The notes: a model not told the origin generated them from the letters alone. A DNA stretch of 64,000 bases from Monoplex corrugatus (GCA_030674185.1 JAPXFY010000031.1:1639156-1703155); one strand, 5' to 3'. Positions 53,501 through 63,323 are shown, numbered from the stretch's first letter. A program made the numbers and translations.

Positions 53501-54240
53501 AGACAGAAACAAAGGCAGTGACAGAAAAGAGGAAATTTCTAGCACAAAATGTTCCAGAAGGTGGGGGATACTATTTACACTGAAAGAGCCTCCAGCATCC
53601 CCACGGAGGAAGAGGTGCGGGATAGAGAAGAAGAAGACATGATTATTCATTTTGTCTTGTCTTTCACTTTCATTCTGGTGGTCGATCTATCGATCGATCA
53701 ATTAACTAATCACCAAACCAGGACATTGTTCGATCAGTGCGCGAGCTAAACCATTACGAACTTACGATGATCTTGATCAACCTTTCAATCAATCGATCAA
53801 ATAATCAATCTATAATCCAATCAATTAATCATTCCATGAATCCAGCCATCAATCAAAATACAATACACAAATTAAACTACCACGAGCAGAGTGCAGCTTT
53901 ATTCCATCAATCGGTTAATCAATCAGTCAATCAATCAATCAATCAGTCAATCAGTCAGCCAGTCAACCATTGATTCATCCTGTCGATGAATGAATCAATC
54001 AGTTTATCAATCTATAACCCAGTCTGCTTAGTCAGCCAATCAATCGACCAGTACATTAGTTACACGTATCGATAAAAGGTCAACATTTTGCGCATAAATT
54101 ATGCAAATTGTACAGACCTTTCAGGCGCTCCATAGGGTCAAGGGTGAAGTTCCAGAAGAGCTGAATGTCATGCCCCGAGCACACTTCCACACTTCCTGTT
54201 TCGGACATCAGCTGGTCCGACCATCGTAAGCCTCTCACAG
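41328..54240 (-). CDS. Immunoglobulin-superfamily protein, 4 internal exons
   Basis: Reading on the minus strand, exons 54240-54118, 49971-49859, 45327-45201 and 41473-41328 total 509 nt and join in phases 1, 0, 1 with GT-AG introns, giving about 169 residues. The order of segments is that of an Ig fold: SVEVCSGHDIQLFWNFT (strands B-C), KGMVWDC and DGNFVPTSTYSGRLAHLE (C' to D), GSIELSCATILESGNYSIAV (strands E-F with the ESGNY turn), KTVSVRVV (G), then a second domain beginning with TWHVQLSCGNF and DVIWK. It is probably secreted or cell-surface. Molluscan immune Ig proteins (FREP- or VIgL-type) look similar, but no fibrinogen, lectin or membrane segment was found, so the class is inference. 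Start and stop exons were not found. The mutual phase fit of four separately spotted exons is the main support. Confidence 0.78.
41520..41735 (+). repeat. 16-bp tandem repeat
   Basis: About 13 copies of cactgggtaaatcagt with small changes, some 45 bp above Ig exon d; ATCA/ATCG-rich DNA surrounds it. Confidence 0.92.
42068..42690 (+). repeat. CT-rich tract with longer-period repeat
   Basis: CT runs interspersed with tttatataaatattaccccc and catttatgtaagtgtaacct, which recur at about 42130 and 42447, a period near 320 bp. Confidence 0.88.
42695..45195 (+). repeat. 42-bp minisatellite, about 60 copies, in Ig intron
   Basis: Unit contains tgtgtggttgactgctgtat and tgttgtgtatgtggcacac. Fills most of the intron between Ig exons c and d and stops about 6 bp from the donor of exon c. 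The first intron bases after the donor (gcagcagtcaaccacac, minus) already match a unit, so the array may have grown from the intron's own start. Unit divisible by three, so very long open frames on both strands are artefacts. Confidence 0.95.
45201..45327 (-). CDS. Ig-like exon c (strands E-G)
   Basis: The acceptor tctttcag lies above 45327 and the donor gtaagc begins at 45200. It encodes EGSIELSCATILESGNYSIA and the strand-G stretch KTVSVRVV, with an NYS sequon. It starts in phase 0, matching exon b, and ends in phase 1. Confidence 0.8.
45335..45500 (+). repeat. AAC trinucleotide tract
   Basis: caacaacaa with agc and aac variants, beginning within 10 bp of the acceptor of Ig exon c. Confidence 0.92.
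45500..45880 (-). mobile_element. CR1/L2-type 3' end
   Basis: Inverted: TTA tail, tatagcgcaaagtctcgat, aatctaagcgctgaa, AC run, then coding end read as GPRAFSVSGPLSWNKLPLSV with a frameshift. Same family as 7847-12284. Confidence 0.88.
45885..46125 (+). repeat. AAC/AGC trinucleotide tract
   Basis: A second caacaacaacagc tract, abutting the truncated 5' end of the L2-type fragment. Confidence 0.9.
46130..47060 (+). repeat. 42/46-bp minisatellite, about 21 copies
   Basis: Unit contains ctgtcacaaggtgatttggc and cctcagcacacctgacagtt; longer copies add gtta. Confidence 0.95.
47341..47410 (+). mobile_element. tRNA-derived SINE head fragment
   Basis: tgactggaaggttgcgggtt resembles the B-box region of the SINE at 53069-53280 (cgactggaaggttatgggtt). 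Confidence 0.5.
47430..47620 (+). repeat. AC microsatellite
   Basis: AC-rich tract, core about 47515-47575. Confidence 0.9.
47655..48995 (+). mobile_element. Decayed RTE 5'/middle fragment
   Basis: Reads MGDFNAKVGQDRVEDIVGPH, RRKWTWISPGDNTKIQIDYI (endonuclease), then frame-broken linker and KKPGKAPGPDNI (start of reverse transcriptase). Contains a five-copy 92-bp tandem expansion (48475-48933). The same family starts on the minus strand at 63750. Confidence 0.85.
48475..48933 (+). repeat. 92-bp tandem repeat inside RTE fragment, 5 copies
   Basis: Starts of units at 48475, 48567, 48659, 48751, 48842 (gtacattaaagaccatttt). The unit encodes part of the RTE linker and is not a multiple of three, so the expansion destroys the frame. 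Confidence 0.93.
49000..49845 (+). repeat. 42-bp satellite built from a MITE terminus, about 20 copies
   Basis: Unit ggatagggtgagggcgtcaa agggttaattttt-type is the inverted terminus TTAACCCTTTGAC...CACCCTATCC of the piggyBac-type MITE at 23698-23890, with TTAA retained in many units. Lies about 14 bp from the donor of Ig exon b. Confidence 0.88.
49859..49971 (-). CDS. Ig-like exon b (strands C-D)
   Basis: The acceptor gatgcag lies just above 49971 and the donor gtatgg begins at 49858. It encodes GMVWDCQPEGKKEEILATYV and DGNFVPTSTYSGRLAHLE, 37 codons after the split Gly. It is squeezed between a 42-bp satellite and a GATGAT tract that touches the acceptor. Confidence 0.77.
49972..50390 (+). 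repeat. ATC/CAACATCGTC trinucleotide tract
   Basis: About 420 bp of tcatcaacatcgtcatc variants. Its left end is the acceptor of minus-strand Ig exon b. Confidence 0.95.
50500..52465 (+). repeat. Minisatellite of about 36 bp
   Basis: Unit contains gatgtatgaaggttgtgatg and ttctgtatgtgatgtat; degenerate with many one-base losses between 51770 and 52330. Confidence 0.92.
52466..52950 (+). repeat. 45-bp minisatellite, about 11 copies
   Basis: Unit contains aatgtcatcattagtacagt and ttatgatgtgctttgtgtga. Confidence 0.95.
53069..53280 (+). mobile_element. tRNA-derived SINE
   Basis: A box ggtggtgtagtggttagc (about 53073-53090) and perfect B box GGTTCGAATCC (53123-53133) at tRNA-like spacing, followed by a non-tRNA body and an A-rich stretch. 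It is not a tRNA gene: the acceptor stem does not close. Confidence 0.72.
53290..53600 (-). mobile_element. Dispersed repeat family copy, uninterrupted
   Basis: Inverted match to 13955-14118 joined directly to 14859-14940, showing the state without the RT insertion found there. Confidence 0.68.
53680..54065 (+). repeat. ATCA/ATCG-rich low-complexity DNA
   Basis: Irregular caatcaatcaatca tracts between the dispersed repeat and Ig exon a. Confidence 0.85.
54118..54240 (-). CDS. Ig-like exon a (strands A-C)
   Basis: On the minus strand the acceptor is gccag just above 54240 and the donor gtctgt starts at 54117. It reads VRGLRWSDQLMSETGSVEV, C, SGHDIQLFWNFTLDPMERLK, with an NFT sequon. It starts needing one base from an upstream exon and ends in phase 1. 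It is framed by an AC repeat (54264-54412) and ATCA-rich DNA. Confidence 0.75.
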
Positions 54241-54262
54241 CTGGCAATAGCGAAAGGAAGCA

Positions 54263-54420
<158 letters not shown>

Positions 54421-54429
54421 ATTTTCAAC

Positions 54430-54790
54430 TGGATTTAATTAAAAGCAGAAAGGAGTAGGTGATAGACAAAGGGAGAATGGAAGTTTATTCCAGACAGATG
54501 GTCCTGAAACAGCCAAAGAACGCTGGCCGACAGTTGATAGTGTAAATCTAGGAACTTGAAGGAAAACATTACCTGAAGCTGAGCGCAATTTGCCAGCTGG
54601 CTTATGAATATTCATGTTGTTACAAAGATATGATGGAGCAGATTGGTGACAAAATTATAACACAAGGTATCCAGGTTATATTTAGTTCTGCTATATTCAG
54701 TTCTGTTCAGAACAGGCAACCAGTACAGAGAGTGAAGGAGAGGACTGACATGATCAAACTCTTCTTTCCTAGGACAAGACGAGCAGCTGA
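54430..54790 (-). mobile_element. L2-type RT C-terminal fragment
   Basis: Minus strand: RKEEFDHVSPLLHSLYWLPV, with frameshifts, then a decayed region corresponding to the SGPSVWNKLPF block. 5'-truncated. Confidence 0.7.
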
Positions 54791-54813
54791 GTTTTTGTGT
54801 GGTAGTGTCCATC

Positions 54814-55440
54814 ATCATCATCATCATCAAACATCATTCAAGGTGCCTTGCCGCATGGCGTTGGCGATTATGGACTTCCATCTGTCTCTATCACTTGTTG
54901 CCTCAAGCATCTCTTCCACCCTCCTTGTCTTCAGCCACTCTGCAAGTCCGTCTAGCATCTTCTCCCTGGATCTACCCGGTGCTCTCTTTCCCTCCAGCTT
55001 TCTCGTTGTAACCAGGTGTTCCAATTCCCCTTTCCTATAAAATGGCCTATAAGTGTTGCCTGTCTTTTCCTAACCTTCCTTATGAGTGATCTACTTGTGT
55101 CTGCCTCCATCAAGACTGTCTCGTTTGTTTTCTTTGCTGTCCATGGAACTCTCAACATCCTTCTTAGAAACCACATCTCAGCTGCCTCAATCTTGTTCTG
55201 GCTTTGCTTGTTGACTGTCCATGCCTCGCAGCTGTACAACAGTATTGGTTCTATATAACATTCAAGAACTCTTTTCCTGATGTTAATTGATAGGCATTTG
55301 TTGGTTAAAATACTTTTCATCTTCTTGAATGCTGTTTTGGCTTGGTTGGTTCTGCTGACTATTTCTGATGTGTATCTGTCGTCTGGTGAAATGCTCGTTC
55401 CCAGGTATTTAAACTTATCAACCGGTAATGTTCATATTCT
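54814..55440 (-). mobile_element. RTE 3' fragment, left arm of an inverted pair
   Basis: Minus strand: CYIEPILLYSCEAWTVNKQS, MWFLRRMLRVPWTAKKTNET, GKREHRVDPGRR-like shifted region and an ATG-rich tail at 54814-54830. Upstream homology extends to about 55440. Same family as 25099-25509. Confidence 0.88.
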
Positions 55441-55544
55441 CTTGATTGCTCTGACCAAGTGGTTGTTGTTTGGAGATGGCAAAGGGCCAGAAGATTCACA
55501 GGATTCTTCAGGGTTTGTGTGTGTCACTGTCTGTCATCCTCCAA

Positions 55545-55805
55545 CTTTCTGACCCGTAATGGTATTATCTCAGAAATAGCCAGCAGAATCGGTGAAGCCA
55601 AAACAGCATTTAAGAAGATGAAAAGCATTCTTACAAACAAATGCCTATCAATTTACATCAGGAAAAGAGTTCTTGAATGTTATATAGAATCAATACTGTT
55701 GTACGGTTGCAAGGCGTGGACAGTCAACAAGCAAAGCCAGAACAAGATTGAGGCAGCCGAGATGTGGTTTCTAAGTAGGATGTTGAGAGTTCTATCGCAG
55801 GAAGG
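55545..55805 (+). mobile_element. RTE fragment, right arm of an inverted pair
   Basis: Plus strand: EIASRIGEAKTAFKKMKSIL, CYIESILLYGCKAWTVNKQS, EAAEMWFLSRMLRV. Complementary to about 55150-55390 of the left arm, so a hairpin of about 240-bp arms is possible. Confidence 0.88.
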
Positions 55806-57780
55806 ACCCATGTAGAAACAGGCCCATACATGTACTTAAGTCTGAGCCCAGATGTTGACAATGTCTGGCAAGGCAGACGAATTAGCCTGTAGTGAAAGCT
55901 TAGGATTAATCAACGTACAACCCCTCAAGTAGAAACGGGCCCTTACAGGTACTTCAGTGTGAAACTGATGGCTTAGGATTAAACAACGCATAACGTCAAG
56001 GCAGCACAGCCGGTCTCAACACTGATGTTAGACTGTAAACGACACAGTTAAACAATAGAGCCAGCTGTACATACAGCACTGCTGTGGAGGTGTTCGAGAA
56101 ACCCCCCAGTGGAAGAGAGCGGTCCATTGTTTCAGTGGGCAGGTTCGGGCCTGTGCTTGTCCACGTCAACCCCTCCTTCATGCATTCACTGGTAGAAGAA
56201 CTTTCTCGAAAAGTCGTCTTAAGATAGGTGGGGTCAGAGCCCCAGCGTGTTCTGATCCACGCTCTATAAATGAAAAGGAAAAGAACACAAGAAGAGAACA
56301 CAGACACAGAGAAGACGGACATAGAAAGAGAGAACAGTCAGAAAGTTGACAGTTGTAGTGGGAGACAGCCCACTCAACTTGGAAGAGGTGCTGAGCGTTT
56401 GCCAGAAACATGTAGTGAAGGTACGTTGATATTTTATTTCAATGTAGGGTTTAGGGCTGATAGGCAAAGAAGTAGGATTGCTTTAGGACGTAGGCAAATA
56501 AAAATAAGAGGATGAATGTTTATGCTTTCAGTTGAATATGTTTAATTAAAGAATCTATATTGATTTGTAATGCTATGTGTGGACTGCTTTTGAAAGTTAT
56601 TGCTAGTGTACTTAGTGCGTTTCTACTCGTTTCTCTCTTCCTCCTTGTTGTGCGTGTGACTTCTAAGTAGAGACACAACTCCTCTATAAACATCCCCAGT
56701 TCATCTACCTGTTATAGATGACAACCCAACTATTCTTCTTGCGATACATGGTGGAGATTGTGGTCGATCCCCCTCACCTACTCGTTAGCATGAATAGAGT
56801 TTAAAAAAAATCTAAAAGAACATGTGGATAAATGTTAACAGAAATAACGAAAAAGGGACACACACAACGAGAAAAGTGAGAGCCTTGGAGAAATAACGTT
56901 TCGTTCGTTGTTCCTTTCTGCTTCTAAATAAAATAATATTACTTGTTCGTTTGTTTGCTTGTACAGTGTTGTAAAGTGAAAAGCATTTCAAAGTCAACTT
57001 CAAGTATTGACAGAACCATGTATCACCAACCGACACAGTTAAGGATCAAAGCTGAGCGGTGTGCGGTCAGCTAAATGTTTACTTTCTTCACGCTTCACTG
57101 AAGGCATTTGTCTATGGGATGATGACAAAGATACAGATGTGGTGCATCATAGATTGGCAATTCAGTAAACTTACGGCCTCAGTCTTGATTCCTTTTTATT
57201 AGCTGATTAAAGCTTTTAGGCCTGGATATGGTGTTGAGAAAGTTACAGATGATTTTTTATTACTGACCAAGGTACATGTAGTACTAGTCTCATTTTTGTT
57301 CAGCTGTGCATTTCTGAGTGTAGTTTCTTCATTTCAAATACTTCGTAAGCTGGTTGCTTGCCGTCATATGAGTACTCAGTGACAAAGACAGTCCTGGAGA
57401 TAGTAGTTTGCATATTCCTTTAACTTGACTCAGTTGATGTAGCACAACAAGGGACGCACAGCGGTAAACAAACTTTACCCACCCGCCCACCCGTGTCACT
57501 GTAAGTATAACTGTAGTGGAGGTTAACACACACACAATGCTCTGACCTAACGGACAACGTCTGTCCACACACAAGGTGCTGTCTATTGATTCACTTGACC
57601 ATGACTGCTGTGGCTCGAGTTTGTCACTTTTCAAAGAAACAATCAGTCAACGCTCATTAAAATGGTTTCTGTCTTTTCGGGAACTACCACTTCACTTCCC
57701 TATCTCCGTCCTGTCTGCTAAGGCGGATAGACTACAATGGTAAAAGTTACAAATACATATCAACTGGCCTAAAATTGCAT
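55806..57780. other. No gene recognised
   Basis: 55812-55995 holds two diverged direct copies (tagaaacaggcccatacatg / tagaaacgggcccttacagg; gcttaggattaa). The rest looks unique. Short hydrophobic frames on the minus strand (56264-56467, 56812-57036) could be signal peptides, but nothing ties them to the Ig exons. Confidence 0.4.
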
Positions 57781-57782
57781 GA

Positions 57783-57898
57783 GCAGTTATGTATGTTGTA
57801 TGTATGTATGATATGTATGTATGTATGTAGTATATATGTATGTATGTAGTATTATGTATGTATGTATGTATGTACGTATATATGTATGTATGTACGTA

Positions 57899-57929
<31 letters not shown>

Positions 57930-58125
57930 TGTATGTATGTATTATGTATGTATGTATTATGTATGTATGTATGTATGTATGTACGTATGTATGTATGTAC
58001 GTTTATGTATGTATGTATGTATGTATGTATGTATGAGTATGTTTATTCTATTCGTATGTATGTATGTATGTTGAATTATGTATGTATGTATGTACTGTAT
58101 GTTGTATGATGTAATGTGTGTAAGT
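57783..58125 (+). repeat. GTAT tetranucleotide repeat
   Basis: About 340 bp of atgtatgtatgt with small breaks. Confidence 0.95.
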
Positions 58126-58487
58126 AACCTACGTATTTTTATTCTATTATGTTTGTGTTACTATGAGATGTGCTCCAGGCGTGATGATCCATGTGATCAA
58201 TGCTGTATAGAGTTGTTGAATGTTGTAGTGCAGTCCCAGGTGTGAAGTGAAGTTGTATGACAGTTACAGTTGTGATGTACAGTGACGTATGTTGTAGTGC
58301 GTATGTATACAGGTGATGTAAGTGTAGTTGTATGACTGTAAACGTGTGTACTCAGTGCAGTCCGTAGTGCATGTACAGTGTGAACTGTACAGCCTACAGC
58401 CCTTTTGTTGTGTAGATACCACAGCCGGCACACTAAATGCCAATCTGTATACATATATACACCAGTGATGCATGACATGTCCTGTAT

Positions 58488-58815
58488 GACAGTAAAACAC
58501 CACCAGGTGCACACTGCAACAGTGACCACAGTCCTGTAGTGACAGTAAAAACACCACCAGGTGCACACTACAACAGTGACCACAGTCCTGTAGTGACAGT
58601 AAAAAACACCACCAGGTGCACACTGCAACAGTGACCACAGTCCTGTAGTGACAGTAAAAACACCACCAGGTGCACACTACAACAGTACCACAGTCCTGTA
58701 GTGACAGTAAAAAACCACCAGGTGCACACTGCAACAGTGACCACAGTCCTGTAGTGACAGTAAAACACCACCAGGTGCACACTGCAACAGTGACCACAGT
58801 CCTGTAGTGAACAGT
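58488..58815 (+). repeat. 54-bp minisatellite, 6 copies
   Basis: Unit contains caccaccaggtgcacactgc and aacagtgaccacagtcctgt. Confidence 0.95.
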
Positions 58816-58969
58816 ACACCTACAGTGAACTCAACAATATCACATGTCTTGTGTGGAATTCGGTGCTCCTCATGAACAGTCCTTTATTGTGACTAAGAAA
58901 CTCAATTATCACATCCTGTCTTCACGTTATTATTATACATTCTGTTGAGTATAAACAACATGGTGACAC

Positions 58970-59400
58970 TGAGACTGTGACACTGTTGTGTGTGTGTAGT
59001 GTGTGCGTGAGTTGTGTGTGAAGTTGTACGGTGTGCGACGTCAGCAGTGGACCACATGTGTCTGTGTCTGTCAGTGTACTGTGTATCCTGTGTGCTGTGT
59101 GTGTCTGGTGTGAGTCGTGTTGGTTGTGTGGTGTCTGGTGTGATGTAAGTTGTGTGGTGTTGTGATGTGTGTGTCGTGTGTTTGATGTCGGACACTTAAG
59201 TTTGTGTGTCATACCGCAGCATTATTAGTATTATCATCTATTATTATTATTATAATAAATATCAGTAATACATCATATTATCATATTATTATATTATCAT
59301 TATTATATACATATTGTTGTTGTTATTACCATCATCATCATCAATCATAATCATCATCATCGTCATCATTATCATGTGTTATAATTATTGTTGTGTATTA
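58970..59400 (+). repeat. GTGT-rich DNA then ATT/ATC tracts
   Basis: Irregular TGTG-rich sequence to about 59200, then tattattat and catcatcat tracts. Confidence 0.75.
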
Positions 59401-59589
59401 TCACATCATTATACTACATCATTATGTAATATTCCTTTTAGAATACTCACCACCGCAAATACAATCACCACCACCAACAGTTACCCAACATCTTAGTGCT
59501 CACGCTCCAACAGGCACACACGAACAGCAACAGCGATGTGATATCAGGTCACAACTGTGGTTAGCTCAGTCCTTCTGATGGAACCGTCT

Positions 59590-59815
59590 ACAATTCTGGA
59601 TTCAGCGACGTGCCCGTCTTGTGCGAGCGTGCCTTATAAAGGGCTGTGCCCTGCTTACAATGGACGAACCCTAGTTCGCTTCAGTCCGTGTAACGCCCCA
59701 TCTCGTCCCCTCTTACACAGTGCCCCCGGGGACTATGAAAGTCCAGATCTTCCCCCAGGGACGAATCATCTGAATGTCCCCGGGGAATTTCTGGGCAGTA
59801 CCCCCCCCCCCATGG
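59590..59815 (+). mobile_element. Dispersed repeat, left arm of inverted pair
   Basis: tgtaacgccccatctcgtcc and ggggaatttctgggcagtac occur inverted at 62585-62615 and 62420-62445. Class unknown; contains a poly-C run. Confidence 0.55.
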
Positions 59816-59874
59816 TTTGCCCCTCATTCACATCACGTCCCAAAGGTCCCTCTGTGAAGTAACCTCTTGTAGGT

Positions 59875-60130
59875 GCACTCTCTCTCTCTCTCTCCTTCCT
59901 CTGACTTCCTCCGTTCCTGTACTCTCATCTTTGCCTGCATGTGGTTTGTACCTCTCATCTCTCTACTCTCTTCTCTCTCTCTCTCTTCTCTCTTCTAGTT
60001 GTCTCTTTTTCTCTTCTCTGTGTCTCTGTCTGTTGTCTGTCTTTTCTCTGTCTCATCATTCTGTCTTCTCTCTGTTTCTCTCCCACTCTCTCTCGTCTTC
60101 TTCTCTTTCCTCTATCCTTCTGTTTATCTG
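59875..60130 (+). repeat. CT-rich tract
   Basis: ctctctctct with tgtctgt interruptions. Confidence 0.88.
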
Positions 60131-60229
60131 TTCTTTCTGTCGTTTTCGTGTCTCTGTGTCTGTCGTCTCTGTGTGTTGTCTGTTTCTCTGTATGTGGGGT
60201 GTCTGTGTGGTGTGTGTTTGTGATGTTTG

Positions 60230-60230
60230 T

Positions 60231-60319
<89 letters not shown>

Positions 60320-60367
60320 TGTTTGTGTGCGCGTGTGTGCGTGTGCATGCTTTCCGATTTCTTATTA

Positions 60368-60411
<44 letters not shown>

Positions 60412-60465
60412 ACACACACAGTGCGTGACAGATATATATATATATATATAAGAGAGAGAGAGAGA
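60230..60465. repeat. GT run facing an AC run
   Basis: GT about 60230-60318, spacer, then AC about 60369-60420, then a TA run (60432-60451) and GAGA. The GT and AC blocks are complementary and can fold on each other. Confidence 0.93.
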
Positions 60466-60744
60466 GAAACAGAGGGAGAGCGAGAAAGACGGAGAAGGGG
60501 GTGAGAGAAATCAAATCAAATCATGTTGTTTATAGCCTTATCGAGCAGCATGGGCCATCTCAAGGCTGTCACCTCGTGAAGCTTCAAGCACGTTTGTTTT
60601 TCCGATCTTCAGTGTCCAAAACACTTTCCACAAACTAAGATAAACTGAAAAAATAACCTTCTAGAAGTCATTTTAGCCTTGCCAATGAAGTCATGGTGAT
60701 CAGTAAAAAAAAACGTGAAATCCCCTCCTGAAAATAACAGCAAA

Positions 60745-61325
60745 TGGCACAACCTTGACACAGGTTCATAAGTTCAAATACCTGGGAACAGTCATTTCAT
60801 CAGACGGCAGATGCACATCGGAAATAGCTGGCAGAATCGGCCAAGCCAAAACAGCATTCAAGAAGATTACAAGCATTCTTACCAACAAATGCCTATCAAT
60901 TAACATCAGAAAGAGAGTCCTTGAATGTTGTATAGAACCAATACTGTTGCACGGATGCGAGGCGTGGACAGTCAGCAAGCAAAGCCAGAGCAGGATCGAG
61001 GCAGCCGAGATGTGACAGCAAAGAAAACAAACGAGACAGTCTTGATGGAGGCAGACACAAATAGATCACTCATAAGGAAGATTAGGAAAAGACAAGCAAC
61101 ATTTATAGGCCATTTTATGGGGAAGGGGGATTTGGAGAACCTGGTCACAACAGGAAAGCTGGAGGGAAAGAGAGCACCAGGTAGACCCAGGGAGAGAATG
61201 CTGGACGGACTTGCAGAGTGGCTGGGGATGAGGAGGGTGGGGGAGATGCTGGGGGCAACGAGAGATAGAGATGGTTGGAAGTTCATAGTCGCCAATGCCA
61301 TGCGGCAGGGCACTGATGATGATGA
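60745..61325 (+). mobile_element. RTE 3' fragment with internal deletion
   Basis: Reads VHKFKYLGTVISSDGRCTSE, CCIEPILLHGCEAWTVSKQS, EAAEM, then a stop and a shifted frame TAKKTNETVLMEAD to AMRQGT and a GATGATGATGATGA tail. About 33 bp encoding the WFLRRMLRVPW block are missing at 61013, between short TG repeats. Same family as 25099-25509. Confidence 0.9.
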
Positions 61326-61361
61326 TGAATCAATATGAGTCATCTCAAGGCTCAAATCTGT

Positions 61362-62202
61362 TTAAAAATTCCAGGTCTCTTTCAAAAATTCCAGGATCGC
61401 CCATGACGGGACGTCCCGGAACAAGGTCCGTATTGTCTCTGCCGTGTAATGTTTATGCCGTATCTCGTTTACATCATTGCATGAAATTGAAATATGTTTT
61501 AGTGTGAGAGGCTCATCACATGGAACACCTTCAATAAATATGAATGAGTTAAAAATAAAAAGTATGACCAATTCTAAGACCAGTAAGAACTACTTTCTCT
61601 TTTCGGGTTCCTCCCAATGAACGAAGGGACTCTGAAAGAGTTGGACAGATTTTAAAACGTTTATTTTTTACTTGTTGGCTCCATTCTTCTTGCCATAATG
61701 CATTAGTGTGAGAGTGGACTTTACACTTTAGATCAATAAAGGGTATAACGGAAGTGGACATTCTGCCTGCTGTGGCCTCCTTCGCTACAGCATCTGCCAT
61801 CTCATTCCCGCGAATACCCACATGACCAGGGACTCAAACCAAAACAATGTCACAGTTTCGATTTTTCAGTTGACTAAATACACTGAAAATGTCTAGCAGC
61901 TCAGGGTGGTTTAAGTTACGACATGATACAGCCTCCAGTGCTGACAGTGAGTCAGAAAAAAAGATAAATGTCTTTCTCTTGGAAGCCAGAATTGTCTCAA
62001 GTGCTAGGTTAAGAGCAGTCAGCTCCGCTGTGTACACAGAGCTGTCAGAAAGTATGTGTTTACTGGATTTTTTAACACCATCTGACAAGAGGATTGCAGA
62101 AGCAGCAACACCATTTTCTGATTTGGAACCATCAGTGAAGATTTTTTCATGTGAGGGATATTGCAGACATAGTTCAGAGCTGGAGATAGCGCTGAACGCC
62201 AT
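61362..62202 (-). pseudogene. RNase H domain relic of an I-type retrotransposon
   Basis: Minus strand: FTDGSKSENGVAASAI (D), YTAELTALNLALETI (E), FIFFSDSLSALEAV (D), VPGHVGIRGNEMADAVAKEA (H, D), then GLRIGHTFYF and, after one frameshift near 61555, VPCDEPLTLKHISISCNDV. A TGA sits where a Trp is usual just before VPGHVG (about 61832). All catalytic positions are recognisable. This is a different family from the RNase H at 38755-39165. Confidence 0.82.
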
Positions 62203-62214
62203 GATATACTGGGG

Positions 62215-62215
62215 T

Positions 62216-62248
<33 letters not shown>

Positions 62249-62310
62249 GGGGGAACAGAGACACAGACATGGAGATAGAGAAAAAGAGACAGACAGACAG
62301 ACAGGCAGAC
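62215..62310 (+). repeat. GA/CAGA-rich tract
   Basis: gagagagaaagagag followed by gacagacagacag. Confidence 0.88.
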
Positions 62311-62384
62311 AGACGTGCACCTACAAGAGTACTACAGGGGGGGGGGGGACCTTCTGGGACAGGCATGCTGGTGAATTCAGGTGG

Positions 62385-62620
62385 GGGACCAGAACAGCAC
62401 CGGGGGGGGGGGGGGGGGGGGACTGCCCAGAAATTCCCCCAGGGGATGATCTGGGACACCAGTAGGTCCCCCGGGGGATGATCTGGGACACCAGTAGGTC
62501 CCTCGGGGGATGATCTGGGACACCAGTAGGTCCCCCGGGGGATGATCTGGGACACCAATAGGTCCCCCGGGGGACCTGCGCGCGAGGGGGACGAGATGGG
62601 ACGTTACACCGGGTTTTCTA
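62385..62620 (-). mobile_element. Dispersed repeat, right arm of inverted pair, with 31-bp repeats
   Basis: Inverted relative to 59590-59815. Contains a poly-G run and four copies of a roughly 31-bp unit (gatgatctgggacaccagta) absent from the left arm. Confidence 0.6.
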
Positions 62621-62859
62621 TCAATGCATTGTCTATGATTTGTCTGACTTGTTAGAGGTCAGTGAATGATGGGATGTCACGTTATCATCAACTGCGCAGT
62701 TTCTGTACGAGCAAACATCCGCCAGCCATCCCCCTCCCCCCCTGCACACCCACCCACCACTCTCATCAAAACAAAAAGGGAATTGATATCGAATGCACCA
62801 CGACACAATATGAGCGCATGTGCCCATGTGTGTGTGAGAGAGACAGAAAGAGAGAGTCT

Positions 62860-63101
62860 ATGTGTTGTGTGTGTGTGTGTGTGTGTGTGTGTCAGTCCGT
62901 GTGTGTCAGTCCATTGTGTGTGTCAGTCTGTGTGGTGTGTGTGTGTGTCGTGCTGTGTATGTGTAGTCGTGTGTGTATGGTCAGTCTGTGTGTGTGTGTG
63001 TACGGTGTGTTTGTGTGAGTCTGTGTGTGTATGTGTGAGTCCGTGTGTGTGTGTGTGTCAGTCCGTGTGTGTATGTGTGTGTGTGTGTGTGTGTGTGTCA
63101 G

Positions 63102-63151
<50 letters not shown>

Positions 63152-63208
63152 AGTCCATGTGTGTGTGTGTGTGGTGTGTGTGTGTGTGTGTGTGTGAGTC
63201 CATGTGTG

Positions 63209-63282
<74 letters not shown>

Positions 63283-63284
63283 AG

Positions 63285-63323
<39 letters not shown>

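Noticed and set aside
55996..56330. Minus-strand frame with NTSTAVLYVQLALLFN as a missing Ig-gene exon
   Set aside because: No fitting splice donor leaving one base was seen, and the composition does not suggest an Ig strand; left unassigned.
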